Assembly (NCBI GenBank): GCA_965220615.1
Contig: CBDCQL010000002.1
Span: 1,426,001 to 1,490,000 of the forward strand
Length of the DNA: 64,000 nucleotides
Source of the DNA: JAGWBD01 sp965220615
GTDB taxonomy: Bacteria; Chloroflexota; Anaerolineae; Aggregatilineales; Phototrophicaceae
Direction of reading: 5' to 3'
Within the stretch, counting starts at the first letter, position 1, and the number at the start of each line of letters is the position of its first letter. A program made the position numbers and the translations under genes. Below are positions 1-9,749 of the stretch, piece by piece. The notes under the pieces were generated by a model. The model ran no database searches, was not told where the DNA came from, and saw only the letters and a list, made by a program, of their open reading frames with translations.

Positions 1-1083
1 CTCATCGTGCCGGAGGCGACCATAACCATTTTACCGGCCCGCAGCCTCGTCCAGACCGAGGCCCTGATCACAGCGGACCCCAACGTCGATGCCCCGGACC
101 TGGTCAATGCCATCGTTCCGGCCCTGCCCCTCAGCATCACCGTTGAGGAAAGCGCCAGTATGCCACCGGGAGGCAGACAGGTGCTTTCTTCCAGCGCGGC
201 CAGGGGAAGCGTCACTTTCGTGAATCTCGGCAGTGATCCTGTGGACATTCCCGTTGGTACCCTGGTGGGCACCGGCAGCGCCAGATCGGTCTGGTTTCAC
301 ACCCTGGCCGCCGGCACGCTGGAAGCGGGAGCAGGCAGTCAACTTGAACTGCCGGTCGAGGCGACGCCAGACTTTGCAGGGGCCATCGGTAACGTTGACC
401 GCGGTCACATCAACACCCTGGGCAGTGAACTCGTGCTTCGCGTCAGTGTGCGCAATCTGCAACCCACCAGTGGTGGCAGCAGTCGCTCTGTCGGCATTAT
501 TGTGCCGGAAGACCAGGAACGTCTGCTGGCCACGGCCCGGCAGCAAATCAAATCAGAGGCCTATATTTCCCTGCTCTCGCGCCTGGACGAAAACCACTAT
601 CTCATCCTCGAATCGATCGATCTGGCTACAGAACGCAGCGACTGGACCCGCTTCAGCGCCTCGCCAGGCGACGCCGCCGAATCCCTGCAGCTGGACATGA
701 AGGCGGTTGTTGAGGCCGTCGCCATCGACGAAAGTCATGCAGAGGACATCATGTTGGATCGGCTGCAGTCCCAGGTTGAGGCCGGCAGCGTTCTGCTTAT
801 GCACACCGTTCATCACGACCACGGCCCGGTCGTCAGCGACTACGCCGATGGTCTGATACGCTTCTCCCGCAGCGCACACGCGCTGACGGAAAGCATCGTC
901 GATACGACTGCCCTCAAACAGCAACTCATCGGGCTCACACCGGCCGAGGCTCGCAGCCTCATTCACCAGAACTGGCCTCTGCAACCCGGCACGACGCCGA
1001 TTGTTGAAGTGGCGCCGGCGTGGCCCGGACGATTGCCTTTCCTGGCCATGCGAATTCGGGTCCTGCTGGCGGCACAGACATGA
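1..1083 (+). CDS. Baseplate J/gp47-like domain protein (5' partial)
   Basis: The reading frame is open at the left edge, so only the C-terminal ~360 residues are seen. The segment around residues 60-150 reads like a baseplate-J beta domain: a run of the form VTFVNLGSDPVDIPVGTLV, then a G-x-x-G-NV turn before GHINTLGSELVLRVS. Known context: Chloroflexota genomes often carry a large baseplate-J-domain protein of unknown function just upstream of ruvX, and that is the arrangement here. The stop overlaps the ruvX start as ATGA, which implies translational coupling. No other phage structural gene is nearby, so a phage origin is not supported. The function is unknown; a surface or envelope role is only a guess. 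Confidence 0.6.
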   Translation, partial: LIVPEATITILPARSLVQTEALITADPNVDAPDLVNAIVPALPLSITVEESASMPPGGRQVLSSSAARGSVTFVNLGSDPVDIPVGTLVGTGSARSVWFHTLAAGTLEAGAGSQLELPVEATPDFAGAIGNVDRGHINTLGSELVLRVSVRNLQPTSGGSSRSVGIIVPEDQERLLATARQQIKSEAYISLLSRLDENHYLILESIDLATERSDWTRFSASPGDAAESLQLDMKAVVEAVAIDESHAEDIMLDRLQSQVEAGSVLLMHTVHHDHGPVVSDYADGLIRFSRSAHALTESIVDTTALKQQLIGLTPAEARSLIHQNWPLQPGTTPIVEVAPAWPGRLPFLAMRIRVLLAAQT

Positions 1084-1550
1084 AACTGCTGGCCATCGAC
1101 CACGGCGAAAGACGTTTGGGGCTGGCGACCTGCGACAGCAGCGGGCTGGTTGCCCGCGAATTGACTGTTCTGACCCGCCGCTCGCGCGGAGAAGATTTCG
1201 CGGCAATCCGGGAGCACGCCGCCAGGGAAGGGGCCGGCGCCCTGCTGGTGGGTCTGCCCCTGAACGACATGTCCGCCAGCCGGGAGCGGGAACGCTGCAC
1301 CATTGTGCGCCGTTGGGCCGGGCGACTGGCGCGCGCCACAGGCCTGCCGGTGATTCTCTGGGACGAACAACTCTCCAGCGTCGAGGCGCAGGAACTGGCT
1401 CGCGCGCGCAAACGGGGGCCGCGTGAGCCAATCGATGACCTGGCCGCACGCGTCATTCTGCAAGGTTATCTGGATGCCCTGCGCGATGGACTTGCCGGTG
1501 AGCCCGAGCAGATAGCGGCGCAGTCACCGCCCAAATCACAGGGCGTTTAG
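1080..1550 (+). CDS. ruvX: Holliday junction resolvase-like protein RuvX (YqgF family)
   Basis: This is a 156-aa protein of the usual size for the family. It opens with MKLLAIDHGERRLGLA, the RNase H-like first strand with the catalytic Asp in the DxG position, followed by GALLVGLPLN and then LPVILWDEQLSS, which carries the second acidic position. The family acts on pre-16S rRNA 5' ends and/or branched DNA. The ATG lies inside the stop of the preceding gene (ATGA overlap), which favours this start over an upstream in-frame ATG at 1047. The 3' end overlaps the convergent amidase by 15 bases. Confidence 0.9.
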   Translation: MKLLAIDHGERRLGLATCDSSGLVARELTVLTRRSRGEDFAAIREHAAREGAGALLVGLPLNDMSASRERERCTIVRRWAGRLARATGLPVILWDEQLSSVEAQELARARKRGPREPIDDLAARVILQGYLDALRDGLAGEPEQIAAQSPPKSQGV

Positions 1551-2840
1551 GCCGGAGAGGTCTTCCTCCAGTCCTGCCGCATGGTGGAGCAGAAACTCAT
1601 CCGCGCCATGGCGACTGCAGACCTGCAGTCCCAGCGGCAAGCCATTGATCGCGCGCCCGGCCGGGATACACAGCGATGGCAGACCGGCATGCGTCCAGGG
1701 CAGATTCATGACCGGATCGCCGGTGGAGCCGATGCCAGCGGACGCCGGCCCGGTCGCCGGCGGGCTGAGCCACAGATCGATACCGGCAGAATCCATCATT
1801 TCGTGCAGTTCCTGGCGCGTTTTCGCCTGGCTGCAACGGGCGCGTTCCGCTTTTTCCGTTTCAACCTCTTGACCCTTGCGGATGAGTTCGGCCGTGCCGG
1901 GTCGATACGAGGCCTCATGCGCTTCAAACCAGAGCTGGTGCTCCTGCGACATCTCGCAGGCCATCAGGGCCCGGTGCAGGTCTTCCATGGCAGCCAGGTC
2001 TTCAAACATGGGCACACGCTGAACCACGTAACCGGCGCGCAGCAATGCATCCAGCTGCGCTTCGTAACCGGCGCGTCCCTCGTCATCCAGCAGCTCCAGC
2101 ATGGGGCCGGTCAGCGCAGCAAGGACCGGTCGTTTGACGGGGCTGGCATCGCACCAGTTTCGACACAGAATAGATGCGGCCAGGCGCATGCCGGCCACGT
2201 CCTGCGTAAACATCCCCACGTGATCAAGCGAGCGGGCGACGTAGACCACGCCCTCCGCATCGATTCGCCCGTAGCCGGGCTTGAATCCCACCACGCCACA
2301 AAAGGCTGCCGGCCGAATCACCGAACCAATGGTCTGTGAACCCAGTGCCAGGGCGCATTCACCGGCCGCCACCGCCGCTGCCGAGCCGCTGCTGCTGCCG
2401 CCAGGCGTGTACGCCAGATTGTGCGGATTCCGCGTCGGCCCAGGTTCGAAACAGGCGAATTCGGTCGTGACTGTCTTGCCCAGCACCAGCGCGCCGGCCT
2501 GCTGCAGGCGCGTGACGCAGTCCGCCTGCGCGGATTCGAGGAGGCCCGCGGGCAAGGCACTGCCGGCGCGCGTGGGCAAGCCATCCACCCGGTAAATGTC
2601 CTTGACTCCCAGCGGGATGCCGTAGAGGGGAGGTCGTGTTTCCGGGTCGGGCCAGCGCTCCCGCGTGGCCTCCGCCGCCCGCATGACCCGTTCATGGCGT
2701 CCCGGCTCAGGCAGAAACGCCTGAAGCTGCGGCTCCAGGTCGTCCAGACGCTTCAGGATCATCTCTGTGAGGGCGAGCAGATCGATGTCGCCGCGACGCA
2801 AACGCGCGGCAGTCGGCGCCAGTGGCATTTGATGCAGCAT
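1536..2840 (-). CDS. Amidase signature (AS) family amidase
   Basis: A 434-aa enzyme with the amidase-signature catalytic elements. The Lys is in GIPLGVKD (K80), the Ser-rich loop is GGSSSGSAAAVAAG (147-160), which holds the cis-Ser, and the nucleophile Ser is in IGSVIRPAAFCG (about S173). It hydrolyses C-N bonds of an unidentified amide. The GSQTIGSVIRPAAFCGVVG variant resembles the allophanate-hydrolase/amidase branch rather than GatA, and no gatB or gatC is nearby. Start: ATG at 2840 preceded by AAAGG with a 6-base spacer. It is divergent from mltG and convergent with ruvX, so it stands as a single gene. Confidence 0.85.
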   Translation of the reverse strand: MLHQMPLAPTAARLRRGDIDLLALTEMILKRLDDLEPQLQAFLPEPGRHERVMRAAEATRERWPDPETRPPLYGIPLGVKDIYRVDGLPTRAGSALPAGLLESAQADCVTRLQQAGALVLGKTVTTEFACFEPGPTRNPHNLAYTPGGSSSGSAAAVAAGECALALGSQTIGSVIRPAAFCGVVGFKPGYGRIDAEGVVYVARSLDHVGMFTQDVAGMRLAASILCRNWCDASPVKRPVLAALTGPMLELLDDEGRAGYEAQLDALLRAGYVVQRVPMFEDLAAMEDLHRALMACEMSQEHQLWFEAHEASYRPGTAELIRKGQEVETEKAERARCSQAKTRQELHEMMDSAGIDLWLSPPATGPASAGIGSTGDPVMNLPWTHAGLPSLCIPAGRAINGLPLGLQVCSRHGADEFLLHHAAGLEEDLSGLNAL

Positions 2841-2929
2841 GCAACACCTTTCCGCAGAATGACAACAATTGTATCGTGGCGGGAATTCTTGTCAGAATAC
2901 TGGCGAGTTGCCGGCAACAGGAGATTGTC

Positions 2930-4042
2930 TTGACCAGACGTGTCACCTGCCTGCTGCTCAGCGTAGCGGCGATTCTCTTCCTGTTCATCGGGTTGTCCCT
3001 GCCCGTTTTGTTGTCCGGCAATGCTGGCGGGGTTGGCGGGCTGCTGCGGCGCGGGCTCACGCGCATCGCCCTGCTGACTCGCAGCGACGACCTGTCCCGC
3101 GCTGTCGGCAGCGACTCAACGCCCCTTCGCTTCGAGGTGCAGCACGGCGATACCGCCAGCGCAGTCGCGCAGCAACTCCGCGGCGCCGGATTGATCCGCG
3201 ATGACCAGCTCTTTGTCGAATACGCCTTCGCCAACGGACTGGACGTGCAGTTGCGCGCAGGCGTCTACTTCCTGAATCAGGCCCAGACTATCCCTGCCAT
3301 CGCGCAGCAGCTGGCAGATGCCTACGGCGGCGCCCTGCGCCTGCGGATATTCTCTGGCTGGCGCGTGGAGCAGGTCGCCGCGGCCATCGACGGTCACAAC
3401 CGTCTGGGCTTCAGCGGGGCGGAGTTTCTGCAACTGGCGGGCGCCAACGCCTGGCTGGACCCGGAACAGGCCGCTCTGACAGGCCTGCCTCCCGGCGCTT
3501 CCCTGGAGGGCTACCTCTTCCCGGACGACTACAGTCTGCCGCCCAATCTGACGGCGCTCGGGTTGCGCCAGGCGTTGATCCAGCAATTACTCGCCCGGGT
3601 GACGCCACTGATGCTCGCCGACGCGGCCTCCCAGGGGTTCACCCTTCATGAAGTGCTCACTCTGGCGTCGATCGTGGAGCGCGAATCGCTGCATGAGGAT
3701 GAAGACGCGCGCATCGCCGGCGTCTATCGACGACGCCTGGCGATCGGCATGAAGCTGGAAGCCGACCCGACCGTGCAATACGGTCTGGCGCCGCAAGGTG
3801 GCAACTGGTGGCCGCAGATCACGCAGGCGCACTACCGCTCCGCGCACTCGCCCTGGAACACCTATCTCCATGGCGGGCTGCCGCCTGGTCCCATCGCCAG
3901 CCCGGGCCTGTCCGCCATTCACGCTGCGATATATCCGGCCGAAGGCGACTCACTCTTCTTCCGGGCCGCCTGCGACGGCAGCGGCTACCACAACTTTGCC
4001 CGTACCTTTGAGGAGCACCTCGCAAACGCCTGCCCTTCCTGA
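2930..4042 (+). CDS. mltG: Endolytic murein transglycosylase MltG
   Basis: A 370-aa protein with one N-terminal membrane segment (roughly residues 4-26) followed by a YceG/MltG domain. The conserved catalytic Glu lies in TLASIVERES (E250), and the domain ends with the typical YNTYLHGGLPPGPI-like stretch (here NTYLHGGLPPGPIASPG). MltG cleaves nascent peptidoglycan strands and helps set glycan length. The start is taken as TTG at 2930, because AGGAG lies 6 bases upstream and the signal-anchor follows directly; reading from 2822 would add 36 residues that look non-coding. ruvX and mltG are near neighbours in many bacteria, but here an amidase lies between them on the opposite strand. Confidence 0.9.
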   Translation: MTRRVTCLLLSVAAILFLFIGLSLPVLLSGNAGGVGGLLRRGLTRIALLTRSDDLSRAVGSDSTPLRFEVQHGDTASAVAQQLRGAGLIRDDQLFVEYAFANGLDVQLRAGVYFLNQAQTIPAIAQQLADAYGGALRLRIFSGWRVEQVAAAIDGHNRLGFSGAEFLQLAGANAWLDPEQAALTGLPPGASLEGYLFPDDYSLPPNLTALGLRQALIQQLLARVTPLMLADAASQGFTLHEVLTLASIVERESLHEDEDARIAGVYRRRLAIGMKLEADPTVQYGLAPQGGNWWPQITQAHYRSAHSPWNTYLHGGLPPGPIASPGLSAIHAAIYPAEGDSLFFRAACDGSGYHNFARTFEEHLANACPS

Positions 4043-4052
4043 GGGCTCGGGA

Positions 4053-5396
4053 CTAACGGAGATCCCGCAATTGCCGTCGGCCCTCAATCACGTCCAGGAC
4101 AAGAGGCAAGGGCGGGACGTCTTCCTGCGAAAGCGGGAAGAGGCCGTCAAGTTCCTCGCGACAGCGCCTGAGGCTCTCCTCGCTGTTGGCGTGAATCGTC
4201 ACGAGCGGGTCGCCGGCAGCCACGCGCTGACCCACCTTGACGTGCACCCACAGACCGGTGGCGTGGTCCAGGTCGTCGCCTTTCGATTCACGGCCTATGC
4301 CAAGAGCGAAGGCGGCATGGATCACGCCGCGCGCCGGCACCGCCTTCACAACGCCCGGCCGGTCAGCCATCAGTGTTTCGACGAGACGGGCCGTTGGCAG
4401 GCGTTCGGGTTCATCCACCATGCGCAGGTCACCGTCCTGGGCGACCACCATGTCTCGAAACCGTTGCAATGCCACGCTGGATTCCAGGCCTTCGATCAAC
4501 GCTTCACGCGCCTCACCAGGATTGGCCCAACGCTCCCCCTGCCCCGCCAGATTCAGCATGTGGCCGGCGATGACCAGGCAGTGTTCGCGCAGGTCTTCCG
4601 GGCCCCCACCGCGCAGGGTATCCAGCGCTTCCCGCACTTCCAGAGCGTTGCCCACGGCTCCGCCCAGTGGCTGGTTCATGTTGGAAATCACAGCGATGAC
4701 GTCGCGTCCGGCGTCTTCACCGATGCGCACCATCTGTTGCGCCAGTTCGCGACCCTGGTCCAATTCGGTCATGAAAGCGCCCTCACCCACCTTGACGTCC
4801 AGCACAATGCCATCGGCGCCGGCGGCGATTTTCTTGCTCATGATGCTGCTGGCGATGAGCGGAATGCTTGGCACCGTGGCCGTGACGTCGCGCAGGGCGT
4901 AAATCAGACCGTCCGCCGGCGCCAGTTCCTCGCTTTGCCCGGCGATCACCAGGCCAACTTCACGCGCCTGGCGGGCAAAGCGCTCCGTCGCCAGGGCGAC
5001 GTTAAATCCCGCGATGGACTCCAGTTTGTCCAGCGTGCCGCCCGTGTAACCCAGGGCACGACCGCTCATTTTGGCCACCGGCACGTCGCAGGCGGCCACC
5101 AGCGGCAACACCACCAGCGAGGTCTTGTCGCCGACCCCGCCTGAGGAATGCTTGTCTACCGCGTAGCTTCCCAGCATGTCCCGCAGTCGCAATTCCACGC
5201 CGGAGCGGACCATGGCCTGGGTCAGTTGCGATATCTCCGCGCGCGTCATCCCGCGCAGCAAAATGGCCATCAACAGCGCCGACATCTGGTAATCGGGCAA
5301 GGCGCCGTCCGTGTAGCCCTCGATGAGCCAGTCGATCTCGGCCTTCGTCAGTTCGGCGCCATCGCGTTTGCGTTCCAGAATGTCGATCATGCGCAT
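4053..5396 (-). CDS. pdp: Pyrimidine-nucleoside (thymidine) phosphorylase
   Basis: A 447-aa enzyme that phosphorolyses thymidine or uridine to the free base and (deoxy)ribose 1-phosphate for nucleoside salvage. Diagnostic motifs are KHSSGGVGDKTSL (82-94, phosphate binding) and the family signature SGRALGYTGGTLDKLES (111-127). Start: ATG at 5396 with GGGAG 8 bases upstream; an upstream in-frame start at 5450 lacks such a site and would add 18 odd residues. Deoxyuridine/thymidine/uridine preference cannot be told from sequence by eye. It is divergent from the S9 peptidase. Confidence 0.92.
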   Translation of the reverse strand: MRMIDILERKRDGAELTKAEIDWLIEGYTDGALPDYQMSALLMAILLRGMTRAEISQLTQAMVRSGVELRLRDMLGSYAVDKHSSGGVGDKTSLVVLPLVAACDVPVAKMSGRALGYTGGTLDKLESIAGFNVALATERFARQAREVGLVIAGQSEELAPADGLIYALRDVTATVPSIPLIASSIMSKKIAAGADGIVLDVKVGEGAFMTELDQGRELAQQMVRIGEDAGRDVIAVISNMNQPLGGAVGNALEVREALDTLRGGGPEDLREHCLVIAGHMLNLAGQGERWANPGEAREALIEGLESSVALQRFRDMVVAQDGDLRMVDEPERLPTARLVETLMADRPGVVKAVPARGVIHAAFALGIGRESKGDDLDHATGLWVHVKVGQRVAAGDPLVTIHANSEESLRRCREELDGLFPLSQEDVPPLPLVLDVIEGRRQLRDLR

Positions 5397-5455
5397 GGTT
5401 TTGTCTCCCTCAATTGCGGCGACTCTGGCGCAAGCGGCGGCGACTCGCAAGACTC

Positions 5456-5464
5456 TGCTATACT
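5456..5464 (+). promoter_or_regulatory. Extended -10 promoter for the S9 peptidase gene
   Basis: The sequence is TGcTATACT, an extended -10 element with no convincing -35 box. A start about 7 bases downstream would leave a ~20-base leader carrying GGGGA before the ATG at 5492. Confidence 0.4.
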
Positions 5465-5491
5465 GCCGCGAGCGTCAAACGGGGACACGCC

Positions 5492-7531
5492 ATGCCTGAA
5501 AACAAGCGCCCGGTAACCGCCGGAGACCTGTTTCGCCTCGTCATCGTTGAGGAGCCGCGCATCAGTCCGGATGGACAGTACGTGGCCTGGGTGCGACAGC
5601 AGGCGCAGGAATTCAGCAACGACTATCGCCGCGATATCTGGCTGTCTTCCCGGGACGGCGCCTCCTGTATCCAGTTAACGCGCGGCGGCGGCGACAGCTG
5701 TCCGCGCTGGTCGCCGGACGGCCGGTCGCTCGCTTTTGTCTCATCGCGCAGCGGCAGCGCCCAACTCTATCTCCTGCCGATTGCAGCCCCGGGCGGCGAG
5801 GCGCGTCAGTTGACCGACATGCCCCGCGGCGTCAGCCAACCTGTGTGGTCTCCGGACGGACGCCGAATCGCCTTTCTCGCCCCCTGTAACGAGGACGAGC
5901 GAAGACGCGAAGACCAGGGAGAACGGGTGCCGGAAGCAGAAGATGAATTGGCGGCGCGCCACGCGGCGGAGTGTCTCGCTCAGCAGGAAGAACTGAGCCA
6001 CGACCCGCGGGTCATCCGCCACATTCCCTACCGCGAGGGAACGACGTTTCGCGACGGCCGTCACGAACAGATATACGTCATTGATATCGATGAAACTGAC
6101 GGAGCCGCCTGTAAAGCGCTTCGCCTGACAAATGTCTCCACCGATTACAGTTCCCCCGCCTGGACGGCGGACGGGAAGCACCTGCTCTGCATCCGCAGCG
6201 CGCATCCCGATCGTCCCGAGCCACGGCGCTGGACCAGCCTGTATCGCATCGACGTGGATGACGGCGCCGAATTTCGCCTTACGGGCGACGAATACAACTG
6301 CGCCGACGCAGCGCCCGCGCCCGTCGGCGACCAGGTCGCCTTCCTGCTTAAACCAACCAGTCGCCGGCCCGAGCGACTGTTTCATCTCGCCCTCGTGTCG
6401 GCCCGGGGCGGCGATTTCCAGGTGCTCACCGAGGTCTTTGACCGCCAGGTCGACGAAGGCAGCCTGCGCTGGAGTGAGGACGCTTCGTCCATAGTCTTCA
6501 GCGCGGCGCGCGACGGATCGCGCGTTCTCTGGCGCCTTCGTCCAGGCGACGAACCGGAAGCGTTGCTCAGTGACACGCTTGAGGTCCTCGATTACGATCT
6601 GGCATCCGACGGCGCCGTCGCCTGCGCGATCAGCAGCCCGCAGGACCCGTCGACCCTGCAATGGCTGGACGCAGGCAGCAATTCATTGCGGGCATTGTGC
6701 CGGCCCAACGCCGACCTGCTCGACGAAATCCACGTGCAGACGGCCAGCGAACAGCGCTACAGCGCCGCGGATGGAACGGCCCTGCAGGGTTGGGTGATCC
6801 TTCCTCCTGACCATGAACCCGGAATGAAGCACCCACTGATTGTGCATATTCATGGCGGGCCGCAGATGATGTACAGTCCCGCGAACCCGCCCCTGTGGCT
6901 CGAATGGCAGTTGCACGCCGCGAACGGTTACGCCGTCTTTTTCTGCAACCCACGCGGCAGCGACGGTTACGGCGAGGCCTTTCGAATGGCGCTGCACAAC
7001 GCCTGGGGCGAAGTGGCGCAGGCGGACATCATGGCCGGCGTCGATCACGTGATCGCCGGCGGGCAAATTGACACGGAGCGCCTTGTGGTCACTGGCGGTT
7101 CCTACGGCGGTTACATGACCGCCTGGATCGTCGGACACAGCGACCGCTTCCGCGCCGCCGTGGCCCAGCGCGGGGTCTACAACCTGCTCAGCTTTTACGG
7201 CGTAACCGACATTCCGCTGTTCCTCAGCGACCAGTTTGACGGCACGCCAACGCAGGACCCCGAGTTGTTGTGGCGACACTCGCCGCTGGCCCATGCGGAT
7301 GACATCGCGACGCCCCTGTTGATCATCGCCAGCGAGAACGACTATCGCGTGCCCATCTCCGAGAGCGAACAGCTCTTTGCCTACATTAATTTGCGCGGGG
7401 GCACGGTGGAGCTGGTGCGCTACCCGCGTGAGGGGCACGAGCACACGCGCAGCGGCGAACCCCGTCACCGCATCGACGGCCTGCAGCGCAGCCTCGACTG
7501 GTTCGATCGCTACTGCAAAAACGCCCCATGA
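5492..7531 (+). CDS. S9 family (prolyl oligopeptidase-like) peptidase
   Basis: A 679-aa protein with an N-terminal beta-propeller made of WSPDG-type repeats (for example RWSPDGRSLAF and VWSPDGRRIAF), then a C-terminal alpha/beta hydrolase. The catalytic triad is visible: Ser537 in GGSYGGYM, Asp617 in IASENDYRVP and His649 in REGHEH. This is the acylaminoacyl-peptidase/DPP-like branch of S9, which removes residues or acyl-amino acids from short peptides. No signal peptide is evident, so it is probably cytoplasmic. The ATG follows GGGGA by 6 bases. The stop overlaps the next gene as ATGA, so the pair is likely cotranscribed. Confidence 0.9.
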   Translation: MPENKRPVTAGDLFRLVIVEEPRISPDGQYVAWVRQQAQEFSNDYRRDIWLSSRDGASCIQLTRGGGDSCPRWSPDGRSLAFVSSRSGSAQLYLLPIAAPGGEARQLTDMPRGVSQPVWSPDGRRIAFLAPCNEDERRREDQGERVPEAEDELAARHAAECLAQQEELSHDPRVIRHIPYREGTTFRDGRHEQIYVIDIDETDGAACKALRLTNVSTDYSSPAWTADGKHLLCIRSAHPDRPEPRRWTSLYRIDVDDGAEFRLTGDEYNCADAAPAPVGDQVAFLLKPTSRRPERLFHLALVSARGGDFQVLTEVFDRQVDEGSLRWSEDASSIVFSAARDGSRVLWRLRPGDEPEALLSDTLEVLDYDLASDGAVACAISSPQDPSTLQWLDAGSNSLRALCRPNADLLDEIHVQTASEQRYSAADGTALQGWVILPPDHEPGMKHPLIVHIHGGPQMMYSPANPPLWLEWQLHAANGYAVFFCNPRGSDGYGEAFRMALHNAWGEVAQADIMAGVDHVIAGGQIDTERLVVTGGSYGGYMTAWIVGHSDRFRAAVAQRGVYNLLSFYGVTDIPLFLSDQFDGTPTQDPELLWRHSPLAHADDIATPLLIIASENDYRVPISESEQLFAYINLRGGTVELVRYPREGHEHTRSGEPRHRIDGLQRSLDWFDRYCKNAP

Positions 7532-8484
7532 CCCTGGCGCCCGCGACCTGCGTCGTCACCGGCGGCAGCGGCTTCATCGGCTCGCACATCAGCGAACGGC
7601 TGTTGCGCGATGGTCACAATGTTCGAATCGTTGACAACTATCTCACCGGATCGCCGAACAATCTGGCGCATTTGCGCGACAACGGGCGTCTGACCGTTCA
7701 CGAGCTTGACATCGCCGACGCAAAAGCGCTGGTCAGGGTGTTCGAAGGCGCGGATTTCGTCCTGCACCAGGCCGCGCTGCCCTCGGTGCCCCGCAGCGTG
7801 GCCAGTCCAGGGGAGACCTGGAAGCATTGCGCCACGGGGACCCTCAATGTGCTTGAAGCTGCGCGTGAGGCCGGCGTACGACGGGTGGTCAACGCGTCTT
7901 CCTCTTCCGTATACGGCGATGCCCCGGAAGACAGTAAACACGAGGCCCTGCCCACCCGACCCCTTTCCCCCTATGCCGCCGCCAAACTGGCCGGCGAGAC
8001 CCTTTGTCAGGCCTGGGGCAAGTGTTACGACCTAGAGACCGTCAGTCTGCGTTACTTCAATGTCTACGGGCCGCGCCAGGACCCGCGTTCGGACTATGCG
8101 GCAGTCGTCCCCCTGTTCATATCGCTCATGCGGGAGGGTCAGCGGCCGCCCATAACCGGTGACGGTGGCGAAACCCGCGGCTTCACCTACGTCGAAGACG
8201 TGGTCGAAGGCAACCTGCTGGCGCTGACGGCGCCCGACGCCGCAGGCCAGGCGATTAATGTCGGCAGCGCCACCAGCACCAGCATCCGCCAACTGGTCGA
8301 CCTGCTCAACGTATTGCTGGGGACGCAATTGCCGCCGCTGTACGTACCGCGGCGTCCAGGCGACATCCGTCATTCTCGCGCGGACATCAGTCTGGCGCAG
8401 GAAACACTGGGCTACAACCCGACGGTTGACCTGAGGGACGGACTAAAACGTACCCTGGCCTGGTTCAGGGACCAGGCCGGTTGA
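7528..8484 (+). CDS. NAD-dependent epimerase/dehydratase (extended SDR)
   Basis: A 318-aa extended SDR. It has the Rossmann motif TGGSGFIGS (11-19), an active-site YAAAK (Y149, K153) with a preceding Ser cluster (NASSSSVYG), and the RYFNVYGPRQ motif of nucleotide-sugar epimerases. It most resembles UDP-GlcNAc/UDP-glucose 4-epimerases of the WbpP type, which feed envelope polysaccharide synthesis; exact substrate is uncertain. It overlaps the S9 peptidase by 4 bases and converges on rhaI with a one-base gap. Confidence 0.85.
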   Translation: MTLAPATCVVTGGSGFIGSHISERLLRDGHNVRIVDNYLTGSPNNLAHLRDNGRLTVHELDIADAKALVRVFEGADFVLHQAALPSVPRSVASPGETWKHCATGTLNVLEAAREAGVRRVVNASSSSVYGDAPEDSKHEALPTRPLSPYAAAKLAGETLCQAWGKCYDLETVSLRYFNVYGPRQDPRSDYAAVVPLFISLMREGQRPPITGDGGETRGFTYVEDVVEGNLLALTAPDAAGQAINVGSATSTSIRQLVDLLNVLLGTQLPPLYVPRRPGDIRHSRADISLAQETLGYNPTVDLRDGLKRTLAWFRDQAG

Positions 8485-8485
8485 C

Positions 8486-9700
8486 TCAGCCGGGATAACC
8501 GCCGCTGGCCTCAATCGTGCCCCGTTCGCGGGCCACCCGCTCGCTGTAGTCGTCAGCGCGCAGGACCGTCAGCGGGTCGGGGTCGCGCCCAGTCTCGATA
8601 CGCGCCTGGGCCAGCAACGGGCGAACGTCGGTCTCAAAGGCCGCGGCCAGAACAGCATGCCCGCCCAAAACGTCGCCGGCCAGTTGCCGTTCGCGCAACG
8701 CCTTCTGATCAACCAGCAGGGACTTCGCATAGGCGATCTGGCAGTTGACCACGCTCAGCACCATGGCTTCCAGTTTGGGCTCGATGTTGTGGCTCTGGTC
8801 GATCATGTAGGCCACGTCATCGGCCTTCGATCCCGCGCCGACCAGTTCGCAAAAGATTTCAAAGAGCTCGAAGGGGTTGTTGGTGCCAACAATCAGGTCG
8901 TCGTCCGCGTAGCGACGCGCGTTGAAGTGGAAGCCGCCCAAGCGCCCCTCGTCCAGCAGGAAGGAGACGATGTGGGCGATGTTTGTCCCCTGGGCATGAT
9001 GACCGGTATCCACCAGCACCTGCGCCTGTTCCCCCAGCTTCAACGCGGTGGCGTAGGCCATACCCCAGTCCGCCAGGTCCGTGTGGTAGAAGCCGGGCTC
9101 GAAAAACTTGTACTCGATCAGCATGCGGCCGCCCGCAGGCAGGTGTCGGTAAGTCTCGGCCAGGGCCGCTTCCATCCGGCGCTTGCGATCGCTCATGCTG
9201 TCCTGACCGGAATAGTTGGTGCCATCGGCAAACCACAGGCTCAACAGATCGCTGCCGGTCAACGCCATGATTTCGCAGCACTCAACCATGTGCGCCACCG
9301 CCTCCTCGCGTACGGTCGCCGAGGGGTTGGTGATACTGCCCAGACGGTATTGCTCCTCCTGAAATACGTTGGGATTGATGGCGCCTATGCCCACGCCCTG
9401 TTCGGCGGCGAACTGCGCCAGCGCTTCCCAGTCGTCCACCCTGTCCCAGGGTATGTGCAACGCAACGGTCGGCGCCACGCCGGTTAGTCGTTGCACGTAA
9501 CCGGCGTCAGCCAGTTTCTCCCGGATGTTGCGCGCCGCACCGGGCCAGGAGTAGACCTTGAATCGTGTGCCGCTGTTGCCGTAGCCCCATGAGGGCGTCT
9601 CGATGTGCTGCGCCTTGAGCCTGCGCTTGACGTCTTCGACGTCGATGCCCTGCGCGTCCAGTCTTTCTGCAAGTCTTTCGTAATCCGCCGCCTGATGCAT
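8486..9700 (-). CDS. rhaI: L-rhamnose isomerase, RhaI type
   Basis: A 404-aa TIM-barrel isomerase of the RhaI class, which is distinct from the E. coli RhaA class. It converts L-rhamnose to L-rhamnulose. Family features include WGYGNSGTRF near the N terminus, LWFADGTNYSGQDS, the metal-site segments LIEYKFFEPGFYHTD and VDTGHHAQG, and GGFHFNARRYADDDL. These contain the Glu, Asp and His ligands for divalent metal. It is divergent from rhamnulokinase (rhaB) across a 112-base control region, so the first two steps of rhamnose use are encoded side by side. No RhaD-type aldolase lies in the pair. Confidence 0.9.
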   Translation of the reverse strand: MHQAADYERLAERLDAQGIDVEDVKRRLKAQHIETPSWGYGNSGTRFKVYSWPGAARNIREKLADAGYVQRLTGVAPTVALHIPWDRVDDWEALAQFAAEQGVGIGAINPNVFQEEQYRLGSITNPSATVREEAVAHMVECCEIMALTGSDLLSLWFADGTNYSGQDSMSDRKRRMEAALAETYRHLPAGGRMLIEYKFFEPGFYHTDLADWGMAYATALKLGEQAQVLVDTGHHAQGTNIAHIVSFLLDEGRLGGFHFNARRYADDDLIVGTNNPFELFEIFCELVGAGSKADDVAYMIDQSHNIEPKLEAMVLSVVNCQIAYAKSLLVDQKALRERQLAGDVLGGHAVLAAAFETDVRPLLAQARIETGRDPDPLTVLRADDYSERVARERGTIEASGGYPG

Positions 9701-9749
9701 GGGTGTGAACCTGCCTGTTCTGGTAAACTGTCATCCGCTGACCGGACAG

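Noticed and set aside
1..1083. A prophage or tailocin remnant, suggested by the baseplate-J domain
   Set aside because: No other phage gene is adjacent, and it is coupled to ruvX, an arrangement known for chromosomal Chloroflexota genes.
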